NCBI RefSeq assembly: GCF_000971215.1
Contig: NZ_BBMA01000007.1
Location: 83,846 to 147,845, forward strand
Length of the DNA stretch: 64,000 nt
Origin: Demequina silvatica
GTDB lineage: Bacteria > Actinomycetota > Actinomycetes > Actinomycetales > Demequinaceae
Direction: 5' to 3'
Shown here: positions 43,348-53,035 of the stretch, piece after piece
Layout of the letters: each line of letters opens with the position of its first letter
How positions within the stretch are numbered: the first letter of the stretch is position 1
Notes under the pieces: model-generated
What the model saw: only the letters and a program-made list of their open reading frames with translations
Told to the model about the DNA's origin: nothing
The model's database searches: none
Position numbers and translations under genes: made by a program

Positions 43348-44301
43348 ATGCCGACCGCCACCTCTGAGGCTCATGCCGCCGTGCCCGTCGCGGCTCCCCG
43401 TCGGGTGGCGGCGACCATCGGCGCGTACGTCGCGCTGACCAAGCCCCGGATCATCGAGCTGCTGCTCGTCACCACCATCCCGACCATGGTGCTGGCGGCG
43501 GACGGCTGGCCCTCGCTGGGCCTGCTGCTCGGCACGCTCGTGGGCGGCGCGCTGTCCGCGGGCGGCGCCCAGGTGTTCAACAGCTACCTGGACCGCGACA
43601 TCGACGCGCTGATGAAGCGCACGCGCCGCCGCCCCCTGGTGACCGGCGCGGTGTCCGAGCGCGGCGCGCTCGTGTTCGCGTGGGTCCTGTCCGTGGTCTC
43701 GACGCTGTGGTTCTGGCTCGTGGTGGGCTCGCCCCTCGCCGCGGTGCTCAACGTGGTCGCGATCGTGGGCTACGCCGTGGTCTACACGATGATCCTCAAG
43801 CGCCGCACCGCGCAGAACATCGTGTGGGGCGGCATGGCGGGCTGCATGCCGGTGCTCATCGGGTGGGCCGCCGTGACCCAGTCGCTGTCGTGGACCCCCG
43901 TGCTGCTGTTCCTCATCATCTTCTTCTGGACTCCGCCGCACTACTGGCCGCTGTCGATGAAGTTCAAGGGCGACTACGAGCAGGCCCGCGTGCCGATGCT
44001 CCCCGTGGTCGCCCCCGCGCGCAAGGTCGCCATCGAGATGGTCGGCTACGCCGCCGCGATGGTCGCCACCAGCCTCGCGCTCGCGTGGGTGGCGAACATG
44101 ACGTGGGTGTACGTCGCGGTCGCAGCCGCAGCCGGCGCGTGGTTCCTCGCGGCCTGCGTCCGCCTGTACCTGCGCTCGAAGGCAGGCGCGGCAAAGCTGC
44201 ATGAGATGCGGCTGTTCCACGCGTCGATCACCTACCTGTCGATCGTGTTCGCGGCGGTGATGGTGGACCCGTTCCTCACCGACGTCCTCTCGGTCCGCTG
44301 A
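43348..44301 (+). CDS. ctaB: Protoheme IX farnesyltransferase
   Basis: This 317-aa UbiA-family membrane enzyme converts heme B to heme O for cytochrome oxidase. There are about eight to nine transmembrane helices. The first aspartate-rich motif is [19 protein letters not shown] and the second, in the loop after FWTPPHYW, is [15 protein letters not shown]. The start follows a TACACT box. Three bases separate its stop from xerD, so the two may be co-transcribed although functionally unrelated. Confidence 0.95.
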   Translation: MPTATSEAHAAVPVAAPRRVAATIGAYVALTKPRIIELLLVTTIPTMVLAADGWPSLGLLLGTLVGGALSAGGAQVFNSYLDRDIDALMKRTRRRPLVTGAVSERGALVFAWVLSVVSTLWFWLVVGSPLAAVLNVVAIVGYAVVYTMILKRRTAQNIVWGGMAGCMPVLIGWAAVTQSLSWTPVLLFLIIFFWTPPHYWPLSMKFKGDYEQARVPMLPVVAPARKVAIEMVGYAAAMVATSLALAWVANMTWVYVAVAAAAGAWFLAACVRLYLRSKAGAAKLHEMRLFHASITYLSIVFAAVMVDPFLTDVLSVR

Positions 44302-44304
44302 CCG

Positions 44305-45222
44305 ATGCTCGAGCGGCAGCGTGACGCGTACCTCGCGCACGTCGCCGTGGAGCGCGGGCTGAGCCCGAACACCGTCGCCGCGTACCGCCGCGACCTCGAC
44401 CGGTACGCGGCCTTCCTCGCGACCCGCGGCCTCGACGACCTCAAGGACGTCGCCCGCGAGGACGTGTCCGCCTTCGCCCAGGGGGTGAGCACGGGAGCCG
44501 ACGGCGGGCGCGCGCTCGCCCCCGCATCGGCCTCCCGCACCGTGGTCGCGATCCGCGGCTGGCACCGCTTCGCTGTGCTCGAGGGATGGACCGTGGCGGA
44601 CCCCTCGGCGCAGGTCAAGCCCCGCTCGATCCCTAAGCGCCTGCCCAAGGCGATCCCGGTCGAGGACGTCGCGCGGATCCTCGCCCAGGCGGGCGCGGGG
44701 GACGGCGGCACGCCGTTGCGCGACCGCGCCCTGCTCGAGCTCGTCTACGCGACCGGGGCGCGCATCTCGGAGGCCGTGGGGCTCGACGTCGACGACCTCG
44801 AGCTCGCCCCCGGGGAGGAGACCGTGCTGCTGAGGGGCAAGGGGCGCAAGGAGCGCATCGTCCCCGTCGGCGGCTACGCCGTCGAGGCCCTCGACGCGTA
44901 CCTGGTCCGCGCACGCGCGGCCTTCGCGCAGGCGGGCGGCGGCACCCCGGCGCTGTTCCTCAACACCCGCGGCGGGCGGCTGTCGCGACAGTCGGCGTGG
45001 GCGATCCTTCGCGCCGCCGCCGAGCGGGCCGGCGTCGCGGACGTCTCCCCGCACACGCTGCGCCACTCGTTCGCGACGCACCTGCTCAGCGGCGGTGCGG
45101 ACGTGCGGGTGGTGCAGGAGCTGCTGGGTCACGCGTCCGTCACCACCACCCAGATCTACACGCTCGTGACGCGCGACACGCTGCGCGAGGTGTACGCCGC
45201 GACGCACCCGCGCGCCCGCTGA
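44305..45222 (+). CDS. xerD: Tyrosine recombinase XerD
   Basis: This 305-aa recombinase resolves chromosome dimers at dif together with XerC. The N-terminal SAM-like domain starts with YLAHVAVERGLSPNTVAAYR. The catalytic set is complete: R153 (TGARISE), K179 (GKGRKER), H250 and R253 (HTLRHS), H276 (LGHAS) and nucleophile Y285. It sits upstream of parA and scpAB, as in other Actinobacteria, so it is the housekeeping enzyme rather than a phage integrase. No dif site was identified here. Confidence 0.95.
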   Translation: MLERQRDAYLAHVAVERGLSPNTVAAYRRDLDRYAAFLATRGLDDLKDVAREDVSAFAQGVSTGADGGRALAPASASRTVVAIRGWHRFAVLEGWTVADPSAQVKPRSIPKRLPKAIPVEDVARILAQAGAGDGGTPLRDRALLELVYATGARISEAVGLDVDDLELAPGEETVLLRGKGRKERIVPVGGYAVEALDAYLVRARAAFAQAGGGTPALFLNTRGGRLSRQSAWAILRAAAERAGVADVSPHTLRHSFATHLLSGGADVRVVQELLGHASVTTTQIYTLVTRDTLREVYAATHPRAR

Positions 45223-45242
45223 GCCGCGCCGTCACCAACCGG

Positions 45243-45248
45243 TAAGGT
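45243..45248 (+). promoter_or_regulatory. -10 box TAAGGT, leaderless start of parA
   Basis: TAAGGT lies six bases before GTG 45255 and should drive parA-scpA-scpB-rluB. Confidence 0.6.
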
Positions 45249-45254
45249 TGGCGC

Positions 45255-46070
45255 GTGACCGACTTCCCTGCACCCGAGCCTCTCGACAGCCACGGTCCCG
45301 CGCGAGTCATCGCGCTGTGCAACCAGAAGGGCGGGGTGGGCAAGACCACCACGTCGGTCAACCTCGCCGCGGCGCTCGCCGAGTACGGCCGCAAGGTGCT
45401 GCTCATCGACTTCGACCCTCAGGGCGCGGCCTCCGCGGCGCTCGGTATCAATGCCGACGCGCTCGAGAACACGGTCTACAACCTGCTGATGGAGACCGGC
45501 GTCTCCACCCGCGAGGTCATCCTCGAGACCAAGGTGCCGGGCCTGGACCTGCTGCCCGCGAACATCGACCTGTCCGCCGCGGAGGTGCAGCTGGTGGGCG
45601 AGGTGGCCCGCGAGAGCGCGCTCGCCCGCGCGCTGCGCCCGGTGCTCGACGACTACGACGCGATCCTCATCGACTGCCAGCCCTCGCTGGGCCTGCTCAC
45701 CGTGAACGCGCTGGTCGCGGCGCACGGCGTGGTGATCCCGCTGGCCGCCGAGTACTTCGCGATGCGCGGCGTCAAGCTGCTGGTCGACACCATCCGCAAG
45801 GTGCAGGACCGCCTCAACACGCGCCTCACCATCGACGCGATCGTGCCCACGCTGTACGACGGCCGCACGCTCCACGCCCAGGAGGTGGTGGAGCGGGTGC
45901 GCGACGCGTTCGGCGGCCAGGTCACGGACACGATGATCCACCGCACCGTGAAGTTCCCCGACGCGACCGTCGCGGCGGAGCCCATCACCACGTTCGCCCC
46001 GTCGCACGCCGGCGCGGAGGCCTACCGTCAGCTCGCCCGCGAGCTCGTGGCGCGCGGGGTCGCCGCCTAG
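45255..46070 (+). CDS. parA: ParA-family ATPase
   Basis: This 271-aa deviant-Walker ATPase has KGGVGKTTTSVNLAAALA at residues 25-42, LLIDFDPQGAAS, and IDCQPSLGLLTVNAL. It matches the ParA/Soj-like protein encoded next to scpAB in Actinobacteria (Rv1708 type). That protein is distinct from the origin-proximal parAB pair; no parB or parS is present here. It probably assists chromosome organisation with ScpAB. Confidence 0.92.
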   Translation: MTDFPAPEPLDSHGPARVIALCNQKGGVGKTTTSVNLAAALAEYGRKVLLIDFDPQGAASAALGINADALENTVYNLLMETGVSTREVILETKVPGLDLLPANIDLSAAEVQLVGEVARESALARALRPVLDDYDAILIDCQPSLGLLTVNALVAAHGVVIPLAAEYFAMRGVKLLVDTIRKVQDRLNTRLTIDAIVPTLYDGRTLHAQEVVERVRDAFGGQVTDTMIHRTVKFPDATVAAEPITTFAPSHAGAEAYRQLARELVARGVAA

Positions 46071-46071
46071 C

Positions 46072-46932
46072 GTGACGGCCGAGGTCGAGGCCGAGTCCTC
46101 GAGGGGCTTCCAGGTCCACCTCGACAACTTCGAGGGTCCCTTCGACCTGCTCCTCAGCCTCATCTCGAAGCACCAGCTCGAGATCACCGAGGTGTCGATC
46201 GCGCGCGTCACCGACGAGTTCCTCGCGACCATCGCCGCCCGCGAGGACGACTGGGACCTGTCGCAGGCCTCCGAGTTCCTGGTGGTCGCGGCCACGCTGC
46301 TCGACCTCAAGGCCGCGCGCCTGCTGCCACAGGGCGAGGTGGACGACGTCGAGGACCTCGAGCTGCTCGAGGCGCGCGACCTGCTGTTCGCCCGCCTGCT
46401 GCAGTACCGCGCGTTCAAGCAGGCCGCCGCCGCGTTCGAGGGCATGCTCGCCGCGCCGCGTCGGGTGCCGCGCGACGTCACCCTCGAGCCGCAGTTCGCG
46501 ATGCTGCTGCCCGAGCTCGTGTGGACCGTCACCCCGGAGCAGCTGGCCCAGCTCGCAGCGCACGCGCTGCAGCCCAAGGCAGCGCCCACGGTGAGCATCG
46601 CCCACCTGCACAACCCCGCCGTCAGCGTCCGCGAGCAGGCCGCGCTCATCACGCACCGCCTCCAGCGCGAGGGGGCCGTGACGTTCCGCACGCTGGTGCG
46701 CGACGCGGACGGCACGCCCGTGGTGGTCGCGCGCTTCCTGGCCCTGCTCGAGCTGTTCCGCGAGGCCGTGGTCGCGTTCGATCAGGTACGCTCCCTCGGC
46801 GAGCTGACGGTCCGGTGGACCGGCGGCGAGACCGCCGTCGAGGTGTCGGCGGAGTTCGATGAGGACGATGCGCTGGGCGTCGCCTCCGAGGCCGCCGGGA
46901 TCGCGCGGGGCACGGATGGGGAGGGGCTGTGA
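46072..46932 (+). CDS. scpA: Segregation and condensation protein A
   Basis: This 286-aa kleisin bridges the heads of the SMC dimer. The N-terminal SMC-binding region is FQVHLDNFEGPFDLLLSLI, followed by EFLVVAATLLDLKAARLLP. The C-terminal winged helix includes VAFDQVRSLGELTVRW. GTG 46072 starts one base after the parA stop. The acidic end of the protein contains an octamer GACGATGC (46864). The stop overlaps the scpB start (GTGA). Confidence 0.93.
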   Translation: MTAEVEAESSRGFQVHLDNFEGPFDLLLSLISKHQLEITEVSIARVTDEFLATIAAREDDWDLSQASEFLVVAATLLDLKAARLLPQGEVDDVEDLELLEARDLLFARLLQYRAFKQAAAAFEGMLAAPRRVPRDVTLEPQFAMLLPELVWTVTPEQLAQLAAHALQPKAAPTVSIAHLHNPAVSVREQAALITHRLQREGAVTFRTLVRDADGTPVVVARFLALLELFREAVVAFDQVRSLGELTVRWTGGETAVEVSAEFDEDDALGVASEAAGIARGTDGEGL

Positions 46933-47474
46933 GCCCGATGGAGCTGCGGGGCGCGCTGGAGGCCGTCCTCATGGTGGTGGACGAGCCCGTCCCCGCGGCG
47001 GAGCTCGCCGCGGCGGTCGAGGTGCCCGTCGCCGAGGTCACCGCCGCGCTCGAGGCGCTGCGCGACGAGTACGCCGACCCCGACGCGCCGCGCGGCTTCG
47101 AGCTGCGCGAGGTCGACGGCGGCTGGCGCGTCTACTCGTCGCGGCTGTACGCGGACGTGGTGGGGCGGTTCATCGTCGACGGCCAGTCCGCGCGCCTGTC
47201 GCAGGCGGCGCTCGAGACCCTCGCGGTGGTCGCGTACCGCCAGCCGGTCACGCGCGGCCAGGTGTCCCAGATCCGCGGTGTCAACGTGGACTCCGTCATG
47301 AAGACGCTGTCCGCGCGCGGGCTCGTCACCGAGGTGGGGGAGATGTCCGGCGCCGTCCTGTACGGCACCTCCACCGAGTTCCTCGAGCGCATGGGCATGT
47401 CCAGCCTGGACGACCTGCCGCCGCTCGCACCGTACCTGCCCGACCTGGCAGACATCGATGGGGAGGGCCGCTGA
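46929..47474 (+). CDS. scpB: Segregation and condensation protein B
   Basis: The 181-aa ScpA partner has two winged helices. MELRGALEAVLMVVDEPV and SQAALETLAVVAYRQPVTR are conserved, and RGVNVDSVMKTLSARGLV marks the second winged helix. GTG 46929 overlaps scpA, and its TGA shares a base with the rluB ATG, so the three are translationally coupled. Confidence 0.94.
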   Translation: MSPMELRGALEAVLMVVDEPVPAAELAAAVEVPVAEVTAALEALRDEYADPDAPRGFELREVDGGWRVYSSRLYADVVGRFIVDGQSARLSQAALETLAVVAYRQPVTRGQVSQIRGVNVDSVMKTLSARGLVTEVGEMSGAVLYGTSTEFLERMGMSSLDDLPPLAPYLPDLADIDGEGR

Positions 47475-48223
47475 TGGCCGAGCTCGAGATCCACCGTCCC
47501 GAGGGGATCCGGCTGCAGAAGGTGCTCGCGTCCGCGGGCGTCGGCTCGCGCCGCAAGTGCGAGGAGCTGATCGAGCGCGGCCGCGTCCGCGTCGACGGCG
47601 AGGTGGTGGACCAGCTGGGCGTGCGCGTCATCCCCGAGGAGGTGGTGATCGAGGTCGACGGCGAGCGCATCATGGTGGACGCCAGCCACATCACCGTGAT
47701 CCTCAACAAGCCGTTCGGCGTGGTGAGCACCATGAGCGACCCGCAGGGACGTCCGGCGCTCGACCAGTTCGTGTCGAACTACGAGGAGCGGCTGTTCCAC
47801 GTGGGCCGCCTCGACGCCGAGACCACCGGGCTGCTGCTGCTCACCAACGACGGCGACCTCGCGAACCGGCTCGCGCACCCCACCCACGGCGTGTCGAAGA
47901 TCTACGTCGCCAAGGTGAAGGGCCGCGTCTCCAAGCACCTGTGCACGCAGCTCAAGCAGGGCGTGGACCTCGAGGACGGACCCGTCCGCGCGACGGCGTG
48001 CCACATCCTCGACGTGGCCGGCGACTCGTCGCTGGTCCAGGTCGAGCTCCACGAGGGTCGCAACCGGATCGTGCGCCGCATGCTCGACAAGGTCGGGCAC
48101 CCGGTGCTCGAGCTGGTCCGCACGCAGTTCGGCCCCATCCGCCTGGGCACGCTCGCGCCGGGAGAGGTGCGCGAGCTCGGGCCGGTCGAGGTGGGCAAGC
48201 TCATGGACGCCGCGGGGATGTAG
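47474..48223 (+). CDS. rluB: 23S rRNA pseudouridine synthase (RluB/RsuA family)
   Basis: This 249-aa enzyme isomerises a uridine in rRNA. The N-terminal S4 RNA-binding domain (RLQKVLASAGVGSRRKCEELI) is followed by the catalytic domain with GRLDAETTGLLLLTNDG; D114 is the catalytic aspartate. LHEGRNRIVRRMLDKVGHPV is typical of RsuA/RluB/RluE/RluF. The start has GGGAGGG upstream. The 23S specificity is inferred from its place after scpB. Confidence 0.92.
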   Translation: MAELEIHRPEGIRLQKVLASAGVGSRRKCEELIERGRVRVDGEVVDQLGVRVIPEEVVIEVDGERIMVDASHITVILNKPFGVVSTMSDPQGRPALDQFVSNYEERLFHVGRLDAETTGLLLLTNDGDLANRLAHPTHGVSKIYVAKVKGRVSKHLCTQLKQGVDLEDGPVRATACHILDVAGDSSLVQVELHEGRNRIVRRMLDKVGHPVLELVRTQFGPIRLGTLAPGEVRELGPVEVGKLMDAAGM

Positions 48224-48230
48224 CGGGCCC

Positions 48231-48249
48231 GGCGGGCGCCCTGCCCGCC
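48231..48249 (+). terminator. Possible terminator after rluB
   Basis: A 7-bp stem GGCGGGC/GCCCGCC with a five-base loop, seven bases beyond the stop and without a T-tract. Confidence 0.45.
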
Positions 48250-48262
48250 CCCTGCCAGCCGA

Positions 48263-48268
48263 TACGAT
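48263..48268 (+). promoter_or_regulatory. -10 box TACGAT, leaderless start of aroH
   Basis: TACGAT lies seven bases before ATG 48276 and should drive aroH-tyrA-cmk-plsC-der. Confidence 0.6.
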
Positions 48269-48275
48269 GGTCGCC

Positions 48276-48638
48276 ATGACTATCCGTGCGATCCGTGGCG
48301 CCATCACCCTGGACCGCGACGAGAAGGACCACCTGCACGAGCGCACCATCGAGCTCATCGAGGCGCTGATGCGGGAGAACACCCTCACCACCGACGACCT
48401 CATCTCGGTGATCTTCACGTGCACGCCCGACATCCACAGCGACTTCCCGGCCGCCGCCGCCCGGGCGCTCGGCTTCGGCGCCGTGCCGCTCATGTGCGCG
48501 CAGGAGATGGACGTGCCCGGCGCGCTCCCGCTCGTGGTGCGGGTGATGATGCACGCCCACCTCGAGCGCCCGCGCGACGAGATCTCGCACGTGTACCTCC
48601 GCGACGCTGTCCGCCTGCGTCGCGACCTCGCCCAGTAG
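48276..48638 (+). CDS. aroH: Chorismate mutase, AroH class
   Basis: This 120-aa monofunctional enzyme rearranges chorismate to prephenate, the branch point to phenylalanine and tyrosine. MTIRAIRGAITLDRDEKDHL, TLTTDDLISVIFTCTPDI and FGAVPLMCAQEMDVPGALPLVVR are characteristic of the Bacillus-type trimeric enzyme. An ATG three codons upstream is inside the presumed -10 box, so 48276 is favoured. The next gene uses its product prephenate. Confidence 0.95.
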   Translation: MTIRAIRGAITLDRDEKDHLHERTIELIEALMRENTLTTDDLISVIFTCTPDIHSDFPAAAARALGFGAVPLMCAQEMDVPGALPLVVRVMMHAHLERPRDEISHVYLRDAVRLRRDLAQ

Positions 48639-48645
48639 GAGCGCC

Positions 48646-49692
48646 ATGCCTCCCCGCACGCACATCGTGGGCGCCGGCCTGATCGGCGCGAGCCTCGGCA
48701 TCGGCCTGACCGCCGAGGGCTGGGACGTCACCATCGAGGACAACGACCCCGAGGCGCAGGCCCTCGCGCGCTCGATCGGCGCCGGCGGCGCCCCCACCGA
48801 GGCCGCGCCCGAGCTCGTCATCGTCGCGGTCCCGCCGTCCGCCGCCGCCGCCGTCGTGGCGGCCGCGCTCGGCCGCTACCCGGACGCGATCGTCACCGAC
48901 GTGGCGAGCGTCAAGGCCCCCATCGCCGCCGCGGCCCACGCGACCGGCGCATCGTCCCGCTACGTGGGCTCGCACCCGATGGCGGGCCGCGAGGTCTCGG
49001 GCGGGCTGGGCGCGCAGGGCGACCTGTTCAAGGCGCGCCCGTGGGTGCTGTGTCCGAACGGCGCCACCGCGGAGGCCGTCGCGCTGGTCGCCCGGGTGCC
49101 CGAGGCGCTCCAGTGCGACGTGGTCACCATGGACGCGGAGGCGCACGATGCCGCGGTCGCCCGCGTCTCGCACGCCCCGCAGGTGGCGGCGTCCGCGGTC
49201 GCGGCCGCGCTGGGCATCCTCCACGCCGACGACGTCGCCCTCGCGGGCCAGGGCCTGCGCGACGTCACCCGCATCGCGGCGTCGCTGCCGGGCATGTGGG
49301 CGGACATCGCGCGCCTCAACCGCTCGCACCTGGTCGAGACGCTCGACCACATCATCGCCGACCTCGAGGAGGTGAGGGAGGCCGACGACATCGGCGAGGC
49401 CCTCACCGACCTCATCGACCGCGGCCGCTTCGAGGTCGCGCGCATCCCCGGCAAGCACGGCGGGGCCACGCGCGACTGGACGCCGGTCACCGTCATCGTC
49501 CCCGACACCCCCGGCCAGCTGCTGCGCCTGCTCGCGCATACGGCCGAGGTGGACGTCAACATCGAGGACATCGCCATCGAGCACTCGCCGCGGCAGCCGG
49601 TGGGACTCACCACGCTCTACGTGCTGCCCACGCGGGCGCCCGACCTGGTCGCGGCGCTCGAGCGGCAAGGTTGGGAGATCGCTGCATCATGA
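48646..49692 (+). CDS. tyrA: Prephenate dehydrogenase
   Basis: The 348-aa enzyme oxidatively decarboxylates prephenate to 4-hydroxyphenylpyruvate for tyrosine synthesis. The Rossmann motif is GAGLIGASLG at residues 9-18. SHPMAGREVSG holds the catalytic histidine, and the helical domain contains RDVTRIAASLPGMW. A C-terminal ACT-like domain (VTVIVPDTPGQLLRLLAHTAEV) suggests feedback control by tyrosine. Its stop overlaps the cmk start as ATGA. One GCATCGTC octamer lies at 48949 and uses the uncommon GCA codon. Confidence 0.94.
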   Translation: MPPRTHIVGAGLIGASLGIGLTAEGWDVTIEDNDPEAQALARSIGAGGAPTEAAPELVIVAVPPSAAAAVVAAALGRYPDAIVTDVASVKAPIAAAAHATGASSRYVGSHPMAGREVSGGLGAQGDLFKARPWVLCPNGATAEAVALVARVPEALQCDVVTMDAEAHDAAVARVSHAPQVAASAVAAALGILHADDVALAGQGLRDVTRIAASLPGMWADIARLNRSHLVETLDHIIADLEEVREADDIGEALTDLIDRGRFEVARIPGKHGGATRDWTPVTVIVPDTPGQLLRLLAHTAEVDVNIEDIAIEHSPRQPVGLTTLYVLPTRAPDLVAALERQGWEIAAS

Positions 49693-50399
49693 CCGGAATC
49701 TCGATCGCGATCGACGGGCCCGCGGGCACCGGCAAGTCGACGGTGGCCAAGGAGGTCGCGCGCCGGCTCAAGCTCGCGTACTTCGACACGGGCGCCACGT
49801 ACCGCGTCGCCACGCTGTGGTGCATGCGCGAGGGCGTGGACCTGGCCGTCGAGGACGACGTCACGGCCATGGTGGAGACCATGAACGTGGCGCTGGTGCT
49901 CGACCCTTCGAACCCGCGCGTCCTCCTCGAGGACGAGGACGTGTCCTCGCTCATCCGCACCGACTCGGTCGCGCTCACCGTGTCGAAGGTCGCGACCAAC
50001 CTCGAGGCGCGCGCCGCGCTGGGCCGCTGGCAGCGCGAGGTCATCGCGAACGAGCTCGAGGGCGGCTACTCCGACGGCCGCGGGATCGTGTCCGAGGGCC
50101 GCGACATCACCACGATCATCGCCCCCGACGCGGACGTGCGGATCCTCATGACCGCCGACGAGGAGATCCGCGTCGCCCGCCGCGCCGGCGAGGGCGCCGA
50201 CCTCGCCACCGTGCGCGAGGCCGTGCTGGGCCGCGACAAGAAGGACTCCACCGTGGTGTCCTTCCACACGGCCGCCGACGGCGTCCACACCCTCGACACC
50301 TCCGACCTCACCATCGAGGAGGCCGTCCAGGCGGTGCTCGACCTGGTGGCGGAGGTGCGTGCGGCCGAGGAGCAGGGCGACGATGCGGTGACCGGGTGA
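49689..50399 (+). CDS. cmk: Cytidylate kinase
   Basis: This 236-aa kinase phosphorylates CMP and dCMP. The P-loop GPAGTGKST covers residues 10-18; LAYFDTGATYR and IVSEGRDITT contact the nucleotide base and phosphate. VRILMTADEEIRVARR is the lid region. It is coupled by overlaps to tyrA and plsC. An octamer GACGATGC occurs near the 3' end (50379). Confidence 0.95.
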   Translation: MTGISIAIDGPAGTGKSTVAKEVARRLKLAYFDTGATYRVATLWCMREGVDLAVEDDVTAMVETMNVALVLDPSNPRVLLEDEDVSSLIRTDSVALTVSKVATNLEARAALGRWQREVIANELEGGYSDGRGIVSEGRDITTIIAPDADVRILMTADEEIRVARRAGEGADLATVREAVLGRDKKDSTVVSFHTAADGVHTLDTSDLTIEEAVQAVLDLVAEVRAAEEQGDDAVTG

Positions 50400-51094
50400 G
50401 CGCTCCCGTCCCCAGCCCGTGGGGGCCGCGCTGGTCCCGCTGGGTCGGACGGTTCCTCGCCCGGGTGCTGTGGCGCACCGAGGTGCGCGGGCGCGGCAAC
50501 GTGCCGGCGTCGGGCGCCGCGATCGTCGTGTGCAACCACGTGGGGCTGATCGACGGCCCCGTGGTGCACGGCGTGATCCCGCGCGGCTCGCACTTCCTCA
50601 TCCGTGAGGGCATGATGACGGGCCCGCTGGGCACGATCCTGAGGGCGGCGCAGCAGATCACGGTCGAGGGCTCGGGGCGCGACGCGCTCGCGCGGGGCCT
50701 CGCGGTGCTGCGCCGCGGCGGCGTGGTGGGCGTGTTCCCCGAGGGCACGCGCGGCGCGGGCACGGCGGAGGCCGTGCACGGCGGCGCCGCGTGGCTCGCG
50801 ATCCAGTCGGGGGCGCCGGTGGTGCCCACCGCGATCGTCGGGTCGCGGCACACGGGGGAGTCCGTGAACGTGTGGCCCAAGCCGGGGCGCCGCATGGTGG
50901 TGGCGTTCGGCACGCCGGTGGTGCTGACCCCGCCGGCGGACGTGCGCGGCGGTCGAGCGAAGCAGGTCTGGGCGGCCGAGAGGCTCGCCGAGGCGCTGCG
51001 CGACCAGGTGGCCCGTACCCTTGACACATCAGACCTCGAGCTTCCGCTCGACGACCCGCGCCGTGAAGGCCGCGAAGACAAGGACCACGCATGA
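50396..51094 (+). CDS. plsC: 1-acyl-sn-glycerol-3-phosphate acyltransferase
   Basis: This 232-aa membrane-associated enzyme adds the second acyl chain in phospholipid synthesis. The catalytic HX4D motif is H48-VGLI-D53 in [10 protein letters not shown], and the phosphate-binding motif is FPEGTRG. GTG 50396 overlaps cmk by GTGA; its stop overlaps the der ATG. The cmk-plsC-der order is usual in Actinobacteria. Confidence 0.92.
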   Translation: MSAPVPSPWGPRWSRWVGRFLARVLWRTEVRGRGNVPASGAAIVVCNHVGLIDGPVVHGVIPRGSHFLIREGMMTGPLGTILRAAQQITVEGSGRDALARGLAVLRRGGVVGVFPEGTRGAGTAEAVHGGAAWLAIQSGAPVVPTAIVGSRHTGESVNVWPKPGRRMVVAFGTPVVLTPPADVRGGRAKQVWAAERLAEALRDQVARTLDTSDLELPLDDPRREGREDKDHA

Positions 51095-52572
51095 CGGACG
51101 AGCAGCCGCTTCCGGCCCCCCACGAGTCGGACGCGCCCGAGTCGCTCGACGAGATCCGCGAGGCCGCGCTGCGCGCGGGGCTCGAGGACTACGACCTCAC
51201 GCCCGAGGACCTCGCGGACCTCACCGGCGAGCCGCTGCCCGAGACCGAGGAGGCGCTGCCGGTCCTCGCGATCGTCGGGCGCCCGAACGTGGGCAAGTCG
51301 ACGCTGGTGAACCGCATCATCGGCAAGCGCCTCGCGGTGGTCGAGGACAAGCCGGGCGTGACGCGCGACCGCGTCGCGTACCGCGCTGAGTGGGCGGGCC
51401 GCGACTTCACGCTGCTCGACACGGGCGGCTGGGAGAAGAACGTCACGGGCATCGACCTGTCCGTCGCGCAGGCCGCGGAGGCTGCGATCGAGATGGCCGA
51501 TGCCGTCCTGTTCGTGGTGGACGCCATGGTGGGCGCGACCGCGACCGACGAGCAGGTGGTGCGCCTGCTGCGCAAGGCCGAGAAGCCCGTGGTGCTCGCG
51601 GCCAACAAGGTCGACGGCCCGCAGGGCGAGCTCGAGGCCGCGGCGCTGTGGAACCTGGGGCTCGGCGAGCCGTACCCGGTGTCCGCGCTGCACGGCCGCG
51701 GCACGGGCGACCTGCTCGACGCGGCGATGGCGATCCTGCCGACCGAGATGGAGCAGGTCGAGATCGACGAGCACGCGCCGCGCCGCATCGCGCTGGTGGG
51801 CCGCCCGAACGTGGGCAAGTCCTCGCTGCTCAACAAGCTCGCGGGCGCGGAGCGCGTGGTGGTCAACGAGATTGCCGGCACCACCCGCGACCCGGTCGAC
51901 GAGGTGGTCGAGATCGGCGGGCGTCCGTGGACGCTGGTCGACACGGCCGGCATCCGCCGTCGCGTCCACATGACCAAGGGCGCCGACTTCTACGCGTCGC
52001 TGCGCACGCAGACCGCGATCGAGCGCGCCGAGGTCGCCCTGGTGCTCCTCGACTCGTCGACGCCGCTGACCGACCAGGACCTGCGCGTGGTGCAGCAGGT
52101 GGTCGACGCGGGCCGCGCGATGATCTTCGTGTTCAACAAGTGGGACCTCATGGACGAGGATCAGCGGTTCCTGCTCGAGCGGTCCATCGAGAAGGACATG
52201 GTGCAGCACCCGTGGGTGCCGCGCGTGAACCTGTCCGCGCTGACCGGCTGGCACACCAACCGCCTGCTGCCCGCGCTCGAGCTCGCGCTGTCGAGCTGGG
52301 ACCTGCGCGTCTCGACGGGCAAGCTCAACGCGTTCCTGGGCGAGCTGGTCGCGGAGCACCCGCACCCGGTGCGCGGCGGCAAGCAGCCCAAGATCCTGTT
52401 CGCCACGCAGGCGTCGACGCGCCCGCCGCGGTTCGTGATCTTCGCGTCCGGGTTCCTCGACCCGCAGTACCGCCGGTTCATCGAGCGTCGCCTGCGCGAG
52501 AACTTCGGGTTCGAGGGCACGCCCATCCAGATCTCGGTGCGCGTGCGCGAGAAGCGGGGCAAGCGGAAGTAG
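51091..52572 (+). CDS. der: GTPase Der (EngA)
   Basis: This 493-aa ribosome-assembly GTPase of the 50S subunit has two tandem G domains. The first has P-loop GRPNVGKST (63-71), DTGGW and NKVD; the second has GRPNVGKSS (237-245), DTAGI and NKWD. A KH-like C-terminal domain ends with a basic tail (REKRGKRK). An acidic N-terminal extension of about 55 residues is characteristic of actinobacterial Der. Confidence 0.97.
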   Translation: MTDEQPLPAPHESDAPESLDEIREAALRAGLEDYDLTPEDLADLTGEPLPETEEALPVLAIVGRPNVGKSTLVNRIIGKRLAVVEDKPGVTRDRVAYRAEWAGRDFTLLDTGGWEKNVTGIDLSVAQAAEAAIEMADAVLFVVDAMVGATATDEQVVRLLRKAEKPVVLAANKVDGPQGELEAAALWNLGLGEPYPVSALHGRGTGDLLDAAMAILPTEMEQVEIDEHAPRRIALVGRPNVGKSSLLNKLAGAERVVVNEIAGTTRDPVDEVVEIGGRPWTLVDTAGIRRRVHMTKGADFYASLRTQTAIERAEVALVLLDSSTPLTDQDLRVVQQVVDAGRAMIFVFNKWDLMDEDQRFLLERSIEKDMVQHPWVPRVNLSALTGWHTNRLLPALELALSSWDLRVSTGKLNAFLGELVAEHPHPVRGGKQPKILFATQASTRPPRFVIFASGFLDPQYRRFIERRLRENFGFEGTPIQISVRVREKRGKRK

Positions 52573-52582
52573 GGCGCGGCGG

Positions 52583-52598
52583 CCTCCCGGTCGGGAGG
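52583..52598. terminator. Small bidirectional hairpin after der
   Basis: CCTCCCG and CGGGAGG around a two-base centre lie between the convergent der and DUF1801 genes. Confidence 0.5.
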
Positions 52599-52600
52599 TC

Positions 52601-53017
52601 TCAGGCGGTCGCGTCGCCCTCGGCGTTGCGCCTGTACGTGACCTCGGCGAGGTCCGCGAGGACCTCGCGGTCGAGCGCGTCCAGCCTCTTGACGTAGACG
52701 CACGCCACGCTCGTGGTGTGGGGTCCGAGCTGCTCGAGCAGCCCCGTGCCCTCGGGCGTGTCGGTGAACCCGTAGAAGGTCAGCTGGGCCTTGCGGGGCG
52801 AGAACCCGAGCGCGGGCATGTCGCCCTCGCGGCCGGTGGCGTACTTGTAGTGCACCGAGCCCCAGCCGATGATCGACGGGCCCCACATCACCGGATCCGC
52901 GCCGGTGACCTCGGTGAAGAGCGCCACCACGGCCTCGGCCTCCTCGCGGCGCCGGGAGGGCTCGACCCCGGCCACGAAGGCCTCGACGGGCACGTCGGTG
53001 GGGACGGTCTTGTTCAT
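52601..53017 (-). CDS. DUF1801-domain protein
   Basis: This 138-aa cytoplasmic protein of the DUF1801 (YdhG-like) family has no established biochemical role. Typical segments are MWGPSIIGWGSVHYKY, DMPALGFSPRKAQLTFY and KRLDALDREVLADL. ATG 53017 is preferred by length and by a GGAGG shortly upstream. It follows GDPD on the same strand after a short gap, but a shared function is not indicated. Confidence 0.82.
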   Translation of the reverse strand: MNKTVPTDVPVEAFVAGVEPSRRREEAEAVVALFTEVTGADPVMWGPSIIGWGSVHYKYATGREGDMPALGFSPRKAQLTFYGFTDTPEGTGLLEQLGPHTTSVACVYVKRLDALDREVLADLAEVTYRRNAEGDATA

Positions 53018-53035
53018 CGCGTCACCTCCTCCCGC

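Noticed and set aside
44305..45222. Tyrosine recombinase as a phage or island integrase
   Set aside because: Length, motifs and the position beside parA-scpAB fit housekeeping XerD; no attachment site or phage gene is near.
45255..46070. parA as a sign of the replication origin
   Set aside because: No parB, parS, dnaA or DnaA boxes were seen; this is the scpAB-linked ParA-like gene.
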